Source of the DNA: Cryptomeria japonica
Taxonomy: Eukaryota; Streptophyta; Pinopsida; Cupressales; Cupressaceae
Direction: 5' to 3'
Length of the DNA: 64,000 bases
Assembly (NCBI RefSeq): GCF_030272615.1
Contig: NC_081415.1
Location: forward strand, 103,592,796 to 103,656,795
Position 1 is the stretch's first letter. Each line of letters begins with the position of its first letter. The notes beneath the pieces are model-generated. The model made no database searches, was not told the origin of the DNA, and saw only the letters and a program-made list of their open reading frames with translations. A program made the translations under genes and the position numbers. This document shows positions 33,014 through 44,717 of the stretch, in pieces.

Positions 33014-35193
33014 TATTAACACAAAAATTTTCACCCCTAGTGATCAGGCTTGACCACCAACCTTGTGAAACATTGAATCAACCTCTCAAGAGTGGGATCT
33101 TGTGCTGTTGTGAGATTTAATCTCCAGAGAAGGCCGACTTCCTCTTCAATCTAAATGTAGAGTGTTGGACCAACCCAACACTGATAAAACTAATGTATGA
33201 TCTGACAAGAAAAAGGGAGAAGGAGAAAAGAGAAACTGAAAGAGAGGGAAAGGGGTTTGCACCTAGACTGAAATGATGATCTCCCTTACCTATAGCTGCA
33301 CAAAACATCAATAAAACTGCCCAGAAGATACACAAGTTTATATCCAATACTAGCTTTCTAAGACTGAGTCAAGGTTGAAATTATTAACAATGAAAGAGTA
33401 ACGAACAATGTTCTCAGATTCCACTCTAAGAGGAGTCAACACTATCACACATGCTGAGAAAACAAGAAAAAGATGTATTCATACAAACAAGTAAGAAAAT
33501 ACACACATTTGCATAAATTGAAACTAGGTAAGACAAGTAGATTCTATTAATGCAGATGCAAGGAAAATTTACAGATGCAGAGAGACATAAAATTATGCAT
33601 GAGAAAAGAAGGGAGAAGACCCTGAGAAAAATGTACAAAATTGCCTTTATAGTTTAGGTATAACTCAGATGGTTACATTGAGAAAACCCTAACCCCACCT
33701 GAGTTAACTTATAAAAATATCAGAGGAGAGGGAGAGATCATATCTGAGTTCTGATGGTGTGCTACAACTAGCCTGCCTCTAGGAAAGAAAATATAACTGA
33801 AAATAAGGGGAAACCCTGCATCTGGATACGTCTCCATGTACTAGATGGAATCTGCAGGTACAAAAAGTTTTCAAACCATGTTGAAGAGGTATGGGTTGCA
33901 TTTGGAATTGTCAGCAGGCATCATGTCTCGCATTATGGCATCAAAGTATGGTGGTTGTAGTGAGATTGGGTCCAAAATTGGGCACCGACTGAGTAAAAAA
34001 AATGACCTTGACCATGTGGTTGATAACCACCGTCTGCAAAAGAGTTTAAATGCCAACGATAACTACAATCTTGAAAATTAGTTATTGATCTAAGAGATTC
34101 GTGTGAAGATGGACATGCAAGATCTCTCCATCTAGGCCCCCAACAGGTCCAATCGATGATTAAAACATGGTCGTCATATCAGCCTTTATGAAGATCCGAC
34201 GACCCCAGATGGTTGACATGGCACCCCGGGTCCACATCCTCTTCACTATGTTGACAGCTAAATGGCCTTCCATCTTACCCCACGACATCACTGCAGGTCC
34301 TCTTTTACCTTGTGGGATAAGACTTTTCTTTTCTTTTTCATGTTCTACTTATCCCACCACCCTTTTGTGTCCTTGAATTTACCTCACGGGATAAGAAAAA
34401 TGCCTTATAGTTTCTGTTTGATCCTTATCCCATGGGATCTCTATGGGTCCCTCTTCCACATCACGGGATAAGAGATTTTCTTTGATTCTTCTTTGCTTTT
34501 GTTATCCCGCGAGGCCACTTGTGTCTTTGTTTCCTCCTGTGGGATAAGAGTCTCTTTGATTTACTCTTGTTTCCTTATCCTGTGGGACCTTTGATTCCTT
34601 TTCTCAACCTCGTGGGATAAGATTTCTCCATGTTATTCCAACCTCGCGGGATTAGGGGGAAGCCTCATTCACTTTTGACTTTCCTTATCCCATGACATCA
34701 CATTGTTCTCCTCTCGACCTTGCGAGATAAGAGAAAACACATTGTTTTTTCTCAAACATATTATCCTACGAGATGTTGCCTTTATCTTTGAACCTTTGTG
34801 AGATAAGGGTGAATACCCACTTCCGCTTTTGTATTTCTTATCCTTTGGGAACCTGTCCGTATGTCCATGTTGTTCTCACTGACTAGAGCCTGCCACACCG
34901 GTCAATAACATGCCATGCTTCTGCAATCAATAACATGACTCAATCAATAACACGACCCAATTATTGACATGAACTGTTGATATAACAAATGAGGCATGGG
35001 GGTCAATAACAATCGTGTTATTGACATATTATATAACCCTCATGTTATATGACTTTGCAAAACTATGAATAAGCAACTAACTCTATTGAGACCGATAACA
35101 TGGCATGTTATCAATATTGGCTAATAGGAAATGTTAGTTACACTGAATTCCCAAAATTGATCCTTGTAAGGTTTGGCACAAAAAATGCCAACA
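33014..35193 (-). repeat. 5' LTR of element H (right copy)
   Basis: Right-hand member of the pair; inner end TATTAACAC (TG changed to TA), outer end ATGCCAACA. It contains the same two word arrays as the left copy (34315-34860 and 34895-35130), with point differences throughout, so the insertion is not recent. Confidence 0.9.
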
Positions 35194-35309
35194 AAAGTAT
35201 TATAAGATACTGGTTTTCTATCAATTAATCTTTATGGTTGATATGATTCATAGCACACACATGTGTATTGGTTGCACATTGTGATTTGTATCATTAAATT
35301 AGGGAAATA

Positions 35310-35503
35310 CATTATTTTTTTTATTATGGGAAAAACAGGTTTTGAAGGGACCCCGAAACCCTTTACAAAAGAACCTTAAAAGATAAGAGCATTAAGAAAC
35401 AAGATGGGACAGACTATAAAAAAACCAGCAAAGTATTGGGCAAAAGCCAACACAAAAGCCCAACACAACCAACAACAACTAGCAAAAATAGAAAACAGAC
35501 AAA
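35310..35503 (-). other. LINE 3' untranslated region and A-rich end
   Basis: Minus-strand sequence GGGTTTCGGGGTCCCTTC, CCTGTTTTTCCCATAATAAA and a short A-rich run near 35315-35325. Such GGGG(T/C)(T/C)CC ... TTTTCCC ends are typical of plant LINEs. Confidence 0.65.
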
Positions 35504-37102
35504 TTACTTAATGTTTTTAAGGGCATTAGCCAATTTCTCACTAATCCCTTGCATTTCTTTGATATTATCCCTGAGAATTGGGATTTCCTTGGAGGAGGCC
35601 AAGGCAGTTTTTTTCATACTGGCCTTGGTCCTTTTGGTTGCACCTGCAGGAGCACTATCCACATTCCCAGCCTCAGTAGCATCATTATCAACATCTAGTT
35701 CCACAACAAGTTTGGAAGGGTTGGAGCCATCAAGATATTTGGCAATTTCCTCCATATTCCTGGTCACAAAGTTGAGGATATCCGAAATCAGAATCAAGAA
35801 GTTCTTCATAGTTGTCTTCCCTTCCTCCAGCTTGCTGATACGAACTTCCAACTTCTCCACTTTTTCATCCATAAAATTTTTCCATTGCTCCTGGTTAATT
35901 TCACCTTTCTGTCCCTGCTCTTCCTGTTGTTTAGCAATTTTTTCCATTTTATTAATTCTTTCATATACCCACCTGTCAAAACCTAGACTAGCATCAGACT
36001 GGTTCTTGAGCTTATCTAGAATAATCTCATCTCCAGCTCTATCCTTTTCCCTTCTCATATCCTCCTTATCCTTGTTCTACTCAGTTTCTATTTCCCTTTC
36101 CTCCTGATCAATCTAGTTGTCCTGCTCCTCCATAGGCTGGTTGTTAAAATTACCAGTACTCGTGTTGTGGGTAGGGCTATTCTGATCAGAATCATCCTCT
36201 TCTCCTCCTTCCTCTTCCCCCACTTCCTCATCTTTCCATCTCTCCTCCTCGTCAGTATCATCAATCTCCATCTCACTTCCTTCTTTTCCCATATCCTCAG
36301 GATCAGCCTCCGTATCCTTTTGTTTATGACTCAACTTCGTGTCCTCAACTTTTTTCTCCACAGAGGCTTTTTTAACCTTTTTACTCTATTTTAGCTCATC
36401 CTTACTAGGCCTAAGGTCCTCACTTTTCCTCTTGCCTTTCCCCGATGACACCGACAACCTTTTGTTTTCCTGAATTGCCAAAATCTTACAATGCTCATAA
36501 ATGAGCAAAATAAGGCTATAATGTAGCACAGGAGAAGAGGGGTTCTTACTGTGCTTGTTCAATGAGCGCGACAGGGACCTGGAAAGGTAATAGAGAAGAG
36601 AAACGCTCTTCTCATGCCTAAAGTGGTTTAGAAGCACAAAGTGATAGGTATGGACCCTAGTGAAATGACCCTCCACAGTGATATACTCCATAATGGCATT
36701 AAGCACACAACCCCAAATTTTTTTAATATTAGACACATCATAATACCCCCCAGACGCTTTGCCTAATTTCTCTCTCTCCTTATCTTTGCATGTAAAGAGC
36801 TTCATAACATTATTAGAAACTTTCAGGTCCCTAAAGAAATTGAGGTCAGTATGGGGCATACCTGTGACCATAGAGATGAGGTCCGCGTCCAGCTTGAATT
36901 TGAGTCCATGAAATTTGAAGGTACTATTTTTCCAATTTTCAGTCACTTTGGTAATTGCCAAGTTAACTCTGCTTTTGTCATTATCCACCAGTTTTTCCAT
37001 GAAAGGCGTCATGAAACCCTTCTCCAGCTTCATCCATACCTTAGGCGTCTCCTGCCATCTAGAAATGTTATCAGTTTCCTCTCTTCTAAGATCAACTCCC
37101 AT
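35504..37102 (-). pseudogene. LINE ORF3: unrecognised helical and coiled-coil protein
   Basis: One minus-strand frame of about 533 codons between RNase H and the 3' end, with three nonsense codons (36388-36386, 36115-36113, 36079-36077). The first ATG in frame is at 37102 (MGVDLRREET). Parts in order: an N-terminal module ending FKLDADLISMVTGMPHTD; a helical region with VLNAIMEYITVEGHFTRVHT, LNHFRHEKSVSLLYYLSRSL and LHYSLILLIYEHC; a basic then very acidic linker (EEERWKDEEVGEEEGGEEDD); and a coiled coil (WKNFMDEKVEKLEVRISKLE) with a tail ending ISEKLANALKNIK. Plant LINEs normally end with RNase H, so a further ORF is unusual. The plan recalls the large ORF of elements E, F and G. Confidence 0.7.
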
Positions 37103-37271
37103 TCTTGGATTCGTTCTGCAATTTTTTTGCTTCTGCAACTTCAAAGCAATCTTCTAGATGACACTCGACTTCTTGAAAATACACACGCACAAAGCGTGCA
37201 AATTTTTTATATTCTTATTTAGCACTTTGCCCTTTTGATGAGCTATCATTGCCTTTCTAAAGATTTGATGA

Positions 37272-37813
37272 TTAATCATTAATACTACCATGATTAAAAT
37301 GCAATCCTTCTTTCCCCATAATTATGTCCTTTCTAATGAGGTCTTTAATATTGAAATCAATATTATCTTCCCCATTCCATATGCTTTGTTCTTCAGAAAT
37401 AATGCCAAGGTTAGAAAGACCGTCCGCTACGACATTTTTTTCCCTAAAAGCATGCTCAATAATAATATGTTTAAAGCTAGTCATAATTTCTCTGGCCTTA
37501 AAAATTATGTTTTTGATAGACCATGAAGGCTCAACTTCACCCTTAAGGCATTTAATAATATTAAGAGAATCTCCCTCCAACCATAGATTGTCATGATTGA
37601 GATTTTTAGCTATAATCAGAGTATTTAGGGCAGACAAAGCTTCCGCATAATGACTAGTCTGGTTACCCAAAGGGCCAGCAACAACCACAAGGCAACTTCT
37701 AGCAAAATTCCTGACAATGCCCCCATAACCAGCATTGCTAGGATTTCCCTTAGAGGCCCCATCAAAATTAGCCTTGATCCATCACTGGGAAGGAAAGCAC
37801 CAGAAAAGACCAT
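37272..37813 (-). pseudogene. RNase H domain of LINE ORF2
   Basis: Reading from about 37800: ANFDGASKGNPSNAGYGGIV (first Asp), TSHYAEALSALNTLI (Glu), LWLEGDSLNIIKCLKG (Asp) and NVVADGLSNLG (Asp). All four catalytic positions of type I RNase H are present. A TGA sits just before the domain where a tryptophan is usual. This is the RVT_3-type RNase H found at the C-terminus of many plant LINEs. Confidence 0.9.
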
Positions 37814-38078
37814 CTCTACCTTTATCCTTGTTGTTTCTACTATGGGAAAGGTTCAATATTTCATTAAAGTCTTTTTTAGTAGATAAACCGGTATCAATTC
37901 CATATAAGCATTCGTGGATCCCTCTATAGATTTTATCCACCACCATTTTAGGGTTCACACTTTTTTCCCTAAAAATCTTGTTGTTACCCTCCTTCCAGAT
38001 GTTCCAGGTGACAATAGGGAGAATAAGTTTCCAAATATCAACATTCTTAGAATTAGAGATAGGGCAATACCATTGCAA

Positions 38079-39320
38079 TCAAAAATCTTCCAGAGAGTTT
38101 GGGAAAACCCAACTCAACTTCCATTTATTAAGAATAATATTCCAAATATCCTGATTGAAATTGCACTGGTAGAGGATATGGCAGGCAAACTCCTCCTCCC
38201 TGCAACAAAGAGAGAACTTGTTAGGAAAAACAAATCCATGCTTATGGAGATTATCAAGGGTTAGCACCTTATTTTGGATAAAAATAAAAAACAAGATATT
38301 AATTTTGGGAGTCAACTTCCTTATCCACACTTTCGCCCACAAAGGAATCTCTTTCGGAACTTTGTAATGAATAGAAACAACTGAAGGCACAAAATATTTC
38401 CCATCAGAAGTTTCCTTCCAAATCATACAATCCTCAGAATGCTCCATAAAGATTTTGGAAGAGAGAAAGGTCTCCAAAAATCTTAAGCCTGGACAAAACT
38501 GGCTAAACTTAATCCACTTACCATTTCTCTAGTAGTCCCTAACAAAGTCTCCTTACCTTCTTTGAAACCAGTCTTTCCATTCATTAAGAATGGGGATTTC
38601 CTTGAGCGGTTTATCCATAAACCATATGTCCTCCCAGAATCTAATAATTCTTCCATTCCCCAGTTTCCACTTTCTTCCAACAGCAACCCAGACTTTGGCC
38701 ATTTGAACAACATTCCAAATTGCAGAACCGTCCACAAGAAAGGATTTATCCATAAATTCTTCCTCAGACGGTTGCATGTGAAGGTATTTCTTTTTCCAAA
38801 TGGAATTCCATTCCCTTTCCTCCCCTTTCATTCTCCAACTTTGTTTAGCTAACAAGGCATTATTCATAGTCATAATGTTCCTTATTCCCAGACCCCCAAA
38901 AGCCTTAGGAGTGCAAATATTATTCCAGGCAATAAGGGGGATTCTATTTTTATTTTCCACTCCCGACCATAAGATTTTTTTTTGAATTCTTTCAATGGCC
39001 TCAACAAACTTCCTAGGGATTTTAAACAGACTAAGGGCATAGATAGGTAGATTTTGAAGGGTAGCCTTAAGCATCATTATCTTACCTACTTGGTTGAGGA
39101 GGGCTCCCTTCCACCCAACCAGTTTGGAATTGAATCTATCAACCAACTTCATCCAGAAATTCTCCAAAGGCTTTAAGCATAGAGGGAGACCCAAATAAGT
39201 AGAAGGAAACTCAGCAATTATACATCCAAGGATCCTTTCAATCCTTCTTTGTCTATCCACATGGGTATTGATGAAGAACAAAGAACTCTTATCCCAATTT
39301 ATTTTTTGTCCAGAAGTAGT
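38079..39320 (-). pseudogene. LINE ORF2, C-terminal RT part and zf-RVT region
   Basis: Continues the RT after element E: SGQKINWDKSSLFF, STYLGLPL, LVGWKGALLNQVGKIMMLKA, IQKKILWSG and FGGLGIRNIMTMNNALLAKQ are standard plant LINE RT thumb motifs. After a frame change near 38553, VWIRKLTPKINILFF, CRREEEFACHILYQC and a WNI-rich stretch correspond to the zinc-binding zf-RVT region. Several frame changes and stops are present. Confidence 0.88.
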
Positions 39321-40446
39321 TGTTAGGCCCAATATGGAAAGCTAATGTACTGAGAGGGGAGGGGTGAATCAGTACTCCAAAACTTTTCTTGAATAATAAC
39401 TTTACTGTTATGCATAAACAGAATAGTGCAGTAACATAAAATAAAGTTAAAACAAATAGATAACAATCATACATGATTCACTCCATAACACATATATTTT
39501 GGTTACGCAGAAACTCTTGGTTAGAGAGAAAAACTACGGTGGGGATGGCACCCACAACTTCACTACTGCAATAATAAAGAGTGCTCGGTTAGAGCTACAT
39601 ATTAGCTATTTCTGATAGCTTACCCTATTAGGAGTAACAAGATCTGTTAGATCTACATTGCTAAAGGATTTTACAACATTTAATCTAAATGTTGCACCTG
39701 GTTAGAGGCTTTACAATTTATAGACTTGATTAGAGTCTTTTACCCTGTTAAAGGTTTCTCTTACAACTTCACAATATAAAATTATTACAAATATCTGCAA
39801 CTTTACATCTGAAATGTTATAGCAGATTCTATGTGCTTAGAATAGATTACCTTGCTTATAGCATACCTCGGTAACCCATATAGTAACTCGGTAAACCCTT
39901 CTGTTTACTCTGTTCTTCGATTGTTCTCTGAAAACCTTCTCGGTGACCTCTATGTCTCTGTAACAGTCTTCTTACACTCATGCACACACATTTAACTCTT
40001 AACTCATGTTGTATAAATAGATCTCTTAAGACAGTGATCCAATTCATTGCTTTGATCTTACAAACATGATTCCTTGAATGAATAACTATACAAAATATTT
40101 CATTGGTTAGATTGATCTCAAAATCATACACAATCTTCTAGTGCAATTTCCAATGTGATAATGGTTAGATGTGCCTCGATCTTGTAACACGTTTTCATAT
40201 GCATGTCCAGGTTCAATGAATTTGGTAACACATTTCACTCAGTGTATATCAACTCGGTGTGTCATCTTTGCTGCTCGATAGACATAAAAAGATACTCGAT
40301 AGATAGCTTGGTGTATATTGCATTCTAGGCTGTGCATACCGACTTCTCTGTGTATACCGACTGCATGATTTGGTAGTGTTAACCGACTAGAGTATATAGT
40401 ATGACTTTGAATATAAAAACTAATGGCAACTTGATAAGTAGTAACA
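39321..40446 (-). repeat. 3' LTR of element E
   Basis: Minus-strand start TGTTACTACTTATC, end GGGCCTAACA. It differs from the right copy by few substitutions and an indel of about 26 bp near 40315, so the element is the youngest-looking here. U3 holds three ACCGAC words (40338, 40356, 40382). It shares AAAAACTACGGTGGGGATGG and GGGGTGAATCAGT with the element F and G LTRs. Confidence 0.92.
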
Positions 40447-40786
40447 ATCTCCCCTTTTGACATTAGTTGAGATGTTTGACAAAAACTACTTTCAAAGTCA
40501 TAACTCAAAAATCTATATACTTTGCAAAATGACTATACTTGACAGTATATACAATAGTCAATGAAATAGTATATTCAAATATACTCCCCTTATCATTCTA
40601 CTATACATAACTCTGATTTTGCATGCTTGGTTCTATGCTTGTGTGCTCTGCTTACTGTCTTTGGATACTCTACATACTCTGCTCGGTATACTCCCCCTGT
40701 ATACAATACTCTGAATACTATATCAAAACTGTATCACTCCCCAAATATATTGTATCACTCCCCCTTTTTGACAAACATCAAAAACT
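40447..40786 (-). promoter_or_regulatory. Repeated polypurine tracts of element E
   Basis: On the minus strand: AAAAAGGGGGAGTGAT (near 40760), TTGGGGAGTGAT, CAGGGGGAGTATAC (near 40695), AAGGGGAGTAT (near 40590) and finally CAAAAGGGGAGAT at 40447-40459, directly before the LTR. Sireviruses are known for multiplied tracts in this place. Confidence 0.75.
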
Positions 40787-43700
40787 TTAATTTCCATCCG
40801 GGGGTGGTAACTGGTCAAAAATGGATTTGTACTTGTTCCGAGTGTCAGTGAGAGCGACAAAGAGTGCATCTTTTACACTTTCTATTAAAGAATTTTGTGC
40901 TTGAATATCAGCCAATAGTGATATTAAGCCATCAAGAGTGCTTCCCTCTTGTGTAGTAGATAGGCATGTGGCTCGGTTAATCTGTTCTTGGACAGATGAA
41001 AGATGAGGAAGGAATAATGTCTGGAGTGTCATTATATCCATCCTGATCTTGTGTTCTTCATTTCTTAGTTCCAATTGTTGAGCCATGAGTTGTTGAAGCT
41101 TGGTATAAAATTTTTGAACTGAATTGGGCTCTGGGGTCAACTTATTTGAGAGATTGGTGATCTCTTTCTCAATTGCATTAGTTTTATTCTTAATGTCTTT
41201 AATGAATATAGAAAATGTACAGAGTTTCTGAAATAAATAAAGAATGTGCTTGAGTTGAGGGGACAACTCAGCAATGAATTTGACAAGTTTGAATTTGCCA
41301 ATAGCTAGAGCTTTCTGTACCTCTTCTATCATTTTTACAGTAAGCTCCTTGTCTTTTAGCTTGCTCAAATACTCAGATGCATCAACTCTGGATGTTTCTA
41401 TTTGATTAAGGAGTTCATCCAGTTGAATGTGGATGGCTGCATCAGTTGACACTGTAGCTGTAGGTAGCATATCTGATAGCAATGTCTTCACCTTCTGAAG
41501 TACTTTATTCTTCTTTTGTATGGCCATTTGTTTTTCTTGTTCGGCCTTTGCTTTGCATAGTTCACCGAAATCAATGAGTGCTTGCCCCTTTAATTTTGAT
41601 ATATCCACATTGGGCAACACTATTGGTTTAGATAAATCAACTTTGAAACTATGCTTTTCCACCTTCTTCTCTTTACCTTTGGTCGGTTGGACCAGGACAA
41701 TATCTTGAGAGGCTTGCCGACCCTCGGTAGGTTGCTCGGTAGAGACAACACTTTGGTTGGTTCCTGTAGTTGTTGTGGTGTCTTTTGGTGTCTCGGTATT
41801 GGGTGTCTCAGCTACAACATTTTCAATGCTTGAAGGTTCTTGAGAGGTCTATTCTAGAGTAGTATCTTCTCCTGTTGTAGACTTGTGACCTTCGGTGCCT
41901 TGTGTTGTATCCTGAGGAGCTTCGGTAGGGGCAGGTTGATTGATCGGTGGATAAGGCTGAACTTGTTCTAAAATGGATTCACTAGATACAAGTTTTGCAT
42001 ATGTAGTGCCTTCTATCATTTTCTGCTTTGGTTCCTCTGTATCCATGACATCTTCATCTATTTGAATGGTGTCAGTAGGGTCTTGTTCGGTAGCATCAGG
42101 ACTTTGCTCGATGACATCAGGATCGTGCTCGGTGACATCAACAATTTCAACTATAGATTGTTCACCGACATCTTTGATTTTGAAGATTTCCTGTGATTTT
42201 GCTTTTGTCTCATTTTCTACGTCAATATATAGCCCATTCATCAGTTTTAAGGCTCTCTGTTTGACAAGAAATTTTGAATTGTAGGTTGTCAAGTGTTCCT
42301 TTATTTTGGCTACTGACATATCAGGAAATAGATGGACTAGACTTCTTTCTCTGATTTGTTTCTCTGAGTCCATTGCATACTTCCACCTATTATCAATATG
42401 CAAGTAAAGTTCATTTGGAAGTGACTTTACTAGTTCCAATGGAGCTAACTGGAACTTTAGAAGTGTGCAGATGAGAGCTTCTTCAATTTGTCTCTTCTCA
42501 TCATTATTTCTAGTTTCATACTTGACATATCTAAATGAACCAAATCCGCCATCTTCTTTCAGATTGGCATAGAAGTTTTCAACACTATGTATATTTACCT
42601 TCTTGCTCTTGACAATTTGGAATTTGTTTGCATCTTCAGATTCTGTATCACTAGACTCTTTTGCCAAAATGAGTCTCCGAGTAGATTTCTTGTATGTCTT
42701 TGTTACCTTGGGAGCAGTAACACTCTTTTGTTTCTTACTCGGTGATGTTGCAGATGCTCTTGTATTAAGTCTCTTTGTTGGAGGAGTCGGTAGGGCCTTT
42801 GAAGTGTCCTGTTTCTTTCTTTTTAACACTTTACCCTTAGGCAATTCGGTGCTCAGTGTTATAGCTGCCTCTTGAGCTTCTGATTCCTCTTCGGTGATGG
42901 GAAGAATGCCTTTGACAGGTGTGGAGGAAGAGTCTTCTCCAAATTTATCCATTAAAACCTTTATCATCTTTGTTGCTTTTCTTGTAGCTTTGGGTACTAC
43001 AATATTCATTTTTACCTTTTCCTTTACTTCTTCATAGGTTCCATACCTTAGCTCGGTAGCATGCCTTGGTAATGTAAGAAATGCATCAATTTGTTGTTGT
43101 GTGATGTCAAAGTCAATCTTGTAACCCATAGGTGGCAAAGATTGAGTTCTTGGTTCCACAACATTCACATAACAGTAATCAGTGTCTACCTCAAAGCATA
43201 TGTCATCTTTATATTTCTCCACTGGCTGGGGTGGAATCCGATACCTATTGTGCATTTTCTCTTGAAATTTACTGAAGTAATCATCCATTATATCATTGAA
43301 ATTATCACCTAGCTTCTTGATGAAGTCATTAATCTGATGGGTGATTGGTTGATGTAGCTCCCAAACTACTTTACCGACTGATGGAAAGAATTTTTCAAAG
43401 TAGAAAAACATGCATACAAGAAGTAAACCAAACTTTAGTGTATTTACCGAGTTGTTCTTCTTCGGCTTCCTTATTGTGTTCAGATTCTCAAATAGGTTCT
43501 TCAGTAACACTTCACATAAGTCAATTTTCATTCCCTTTTTCACAATTTTATAAGCTATGTCAACTGCTGCACAGGGTACACTATTTTCCCTTGCTGATTG
43601 GAAGAAACAGTAACCAATTACTCTAATGGCAAACTTAAGTTCTACATCAGTGACATTGTTCAGTTTCAGTCCTCTGTAATCATATTCTACTCCGGTTAAA

Positions 43701-44170
43701 CTGATCAATTCCTTTTGTGATATCATCTTTTGAGCTCATGCATGATCATAAATAGGGTAACTGGTGATCACATGAATGATTTCCTTGGTGATTTTAAATG
43801 GTTTCTCTTCTAGCCACATGAAATCATCATGAACTCTACTCAGAACAAACTTGACCCATTGGGGCTTGAACACACGAGGATAGGTTAGGGCTTCAGTCAA
43901 TCCTTTGATTTTGATGTGTTCATACTTGTTGTTTAATACACCATCAGTACATAGTTCATCATAGGTGTCTCTTATTTCAACATGACCGAGTTCTTCAACA
44001 CGGCATTTGGTGAAGAATCTCACATCTTCGACTAACAATACTCGATCCGGGATGAGTGAAAAGGCGTTTTTGTCATCCAGTTCGGAGGTGACTTTAGGAG
44101 TCAAAGAGTATTTTAGTGAGGGCTTCTCTACATTCTTGACAACTATGGAATCTTGGATCTTGGGCGCCAT
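40787..44170 (-). CDS. Large unrecognised accessory ORF of element E (two nonsense codons)
   Basis: One frame of 1127 codons, from ATG at 44170 (MAPKIQDSIVV), with TGA at 43738-43736 (codon 145) and TAG at 41851-41849 (codon 774). Order: N-terminal module with VHDDFMWLEEKPFKITKEII; helical domain (RENSVPCAAVDIAYKIVKKG, FGLLLVCMFFYFEKFF); VEKYKDDICFEV and MGYKIDF; Lys-rich nuclear-signal-like stretches (VLKRKKQ, PSKKQKS); a second folded-looking domain with FGSFRYVKYETRN and LPNELYLHIDNRW; an acidic repeat region (HDPDVIEQSPDATEQDP); and a long C-terminal coiled coil ending DQLPPPDGN. Homologues are in elements F and G. It occupies the position of the env-like ORF of sireviruses, but I see no signal peptide or membrane span. 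No function is assigned. Confidence 0.8.
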
Positions 44171-44717
44171 TTGAAGATTTCAGGTAAAAACTAGTAAATA
44201 GTCCTTAGGGTTTTAGAATTTCAAATGACAGACGCTTCACACTCAGCAGATAATAACAATTTGATAAGATTGGTAAGCTAGCTTAACAGTGCGATGAGAT
44301 TTGATGTAAATACCTTGAATTCGCTTTGAATGAGGTTTGATCACCTTGATTTGCTCTGCTCTGCTCTTTCAAAAACTTGGTAAGTGTAAATGACCGCGAA
44401 AATACTTTTAAGTACACAAAATACCTTATCAGGCTCCGTGCGGGTTAGGTCAAAAACATTAAATGCACTCGGTCCACCTTTAACTGATTTACTCTCTTTT
44501 TTTCATTTTAACCGAGTAACCAAATTTCCTTCATTTACCAACTTGATAGGCTTCCTATATTCACCGACTTGACAGGTTTCTTGTAAAGTGCTTTTGATAG
44601 AATTTCAAACTTACTAATGCATCTTAACTATGCAGATTTTGAATTTAGTACATAATAGAATAGGAATTGTTATGATTTTAACCTTCAAAGAATGCAGTCC
44701 CTTAATACCTTTACTGA
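44171..44717. other. Spacer between Gag and the large ORF, element E
   Basis: About 550 bp without coding motifs, in the place of pol. The last 200 bp before the ORF contain CTCTGCTCTGCTC / AGAGCAGAGC words (44345-44370) also found before the element F ORF (57185-57215), so the ORF seems to have its own conserved leader. Confidence 0.6.

Larger units (their letters stand above)
28553..35193 (-). mobile_element. Element H: gag-only LTR retrotransposon with 2.2 kb LTRs
   Basis: Direct repeats 28553-30734 and 33014-35193 (2182 and 2180 bp) with ends TGTT...AACA enclose a 2.28 kb internal part. The flanks are GAAGT (28548-28552) and AAAGT (35194-35198), a five-base target-site duplication with one mismatch. 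A gag domain on the minus strand (ending before 31600) sets the orientation, and a primer-like TGGCATGCCTGGTGGAAC follows the right LTR on that strand. No protease, RT or integrase is seen. No clear polypurine tract lies before the left LTR. Confidence 0.85.

Noticed and set aside
35436-36107. Plus-strand frame of 223 codons, Leu/Ser-rich
   Set aside because: It is the complement of the coiled-coil part of LINE ORF3, whose frame is shared with the upstream part and explains the sequence better.
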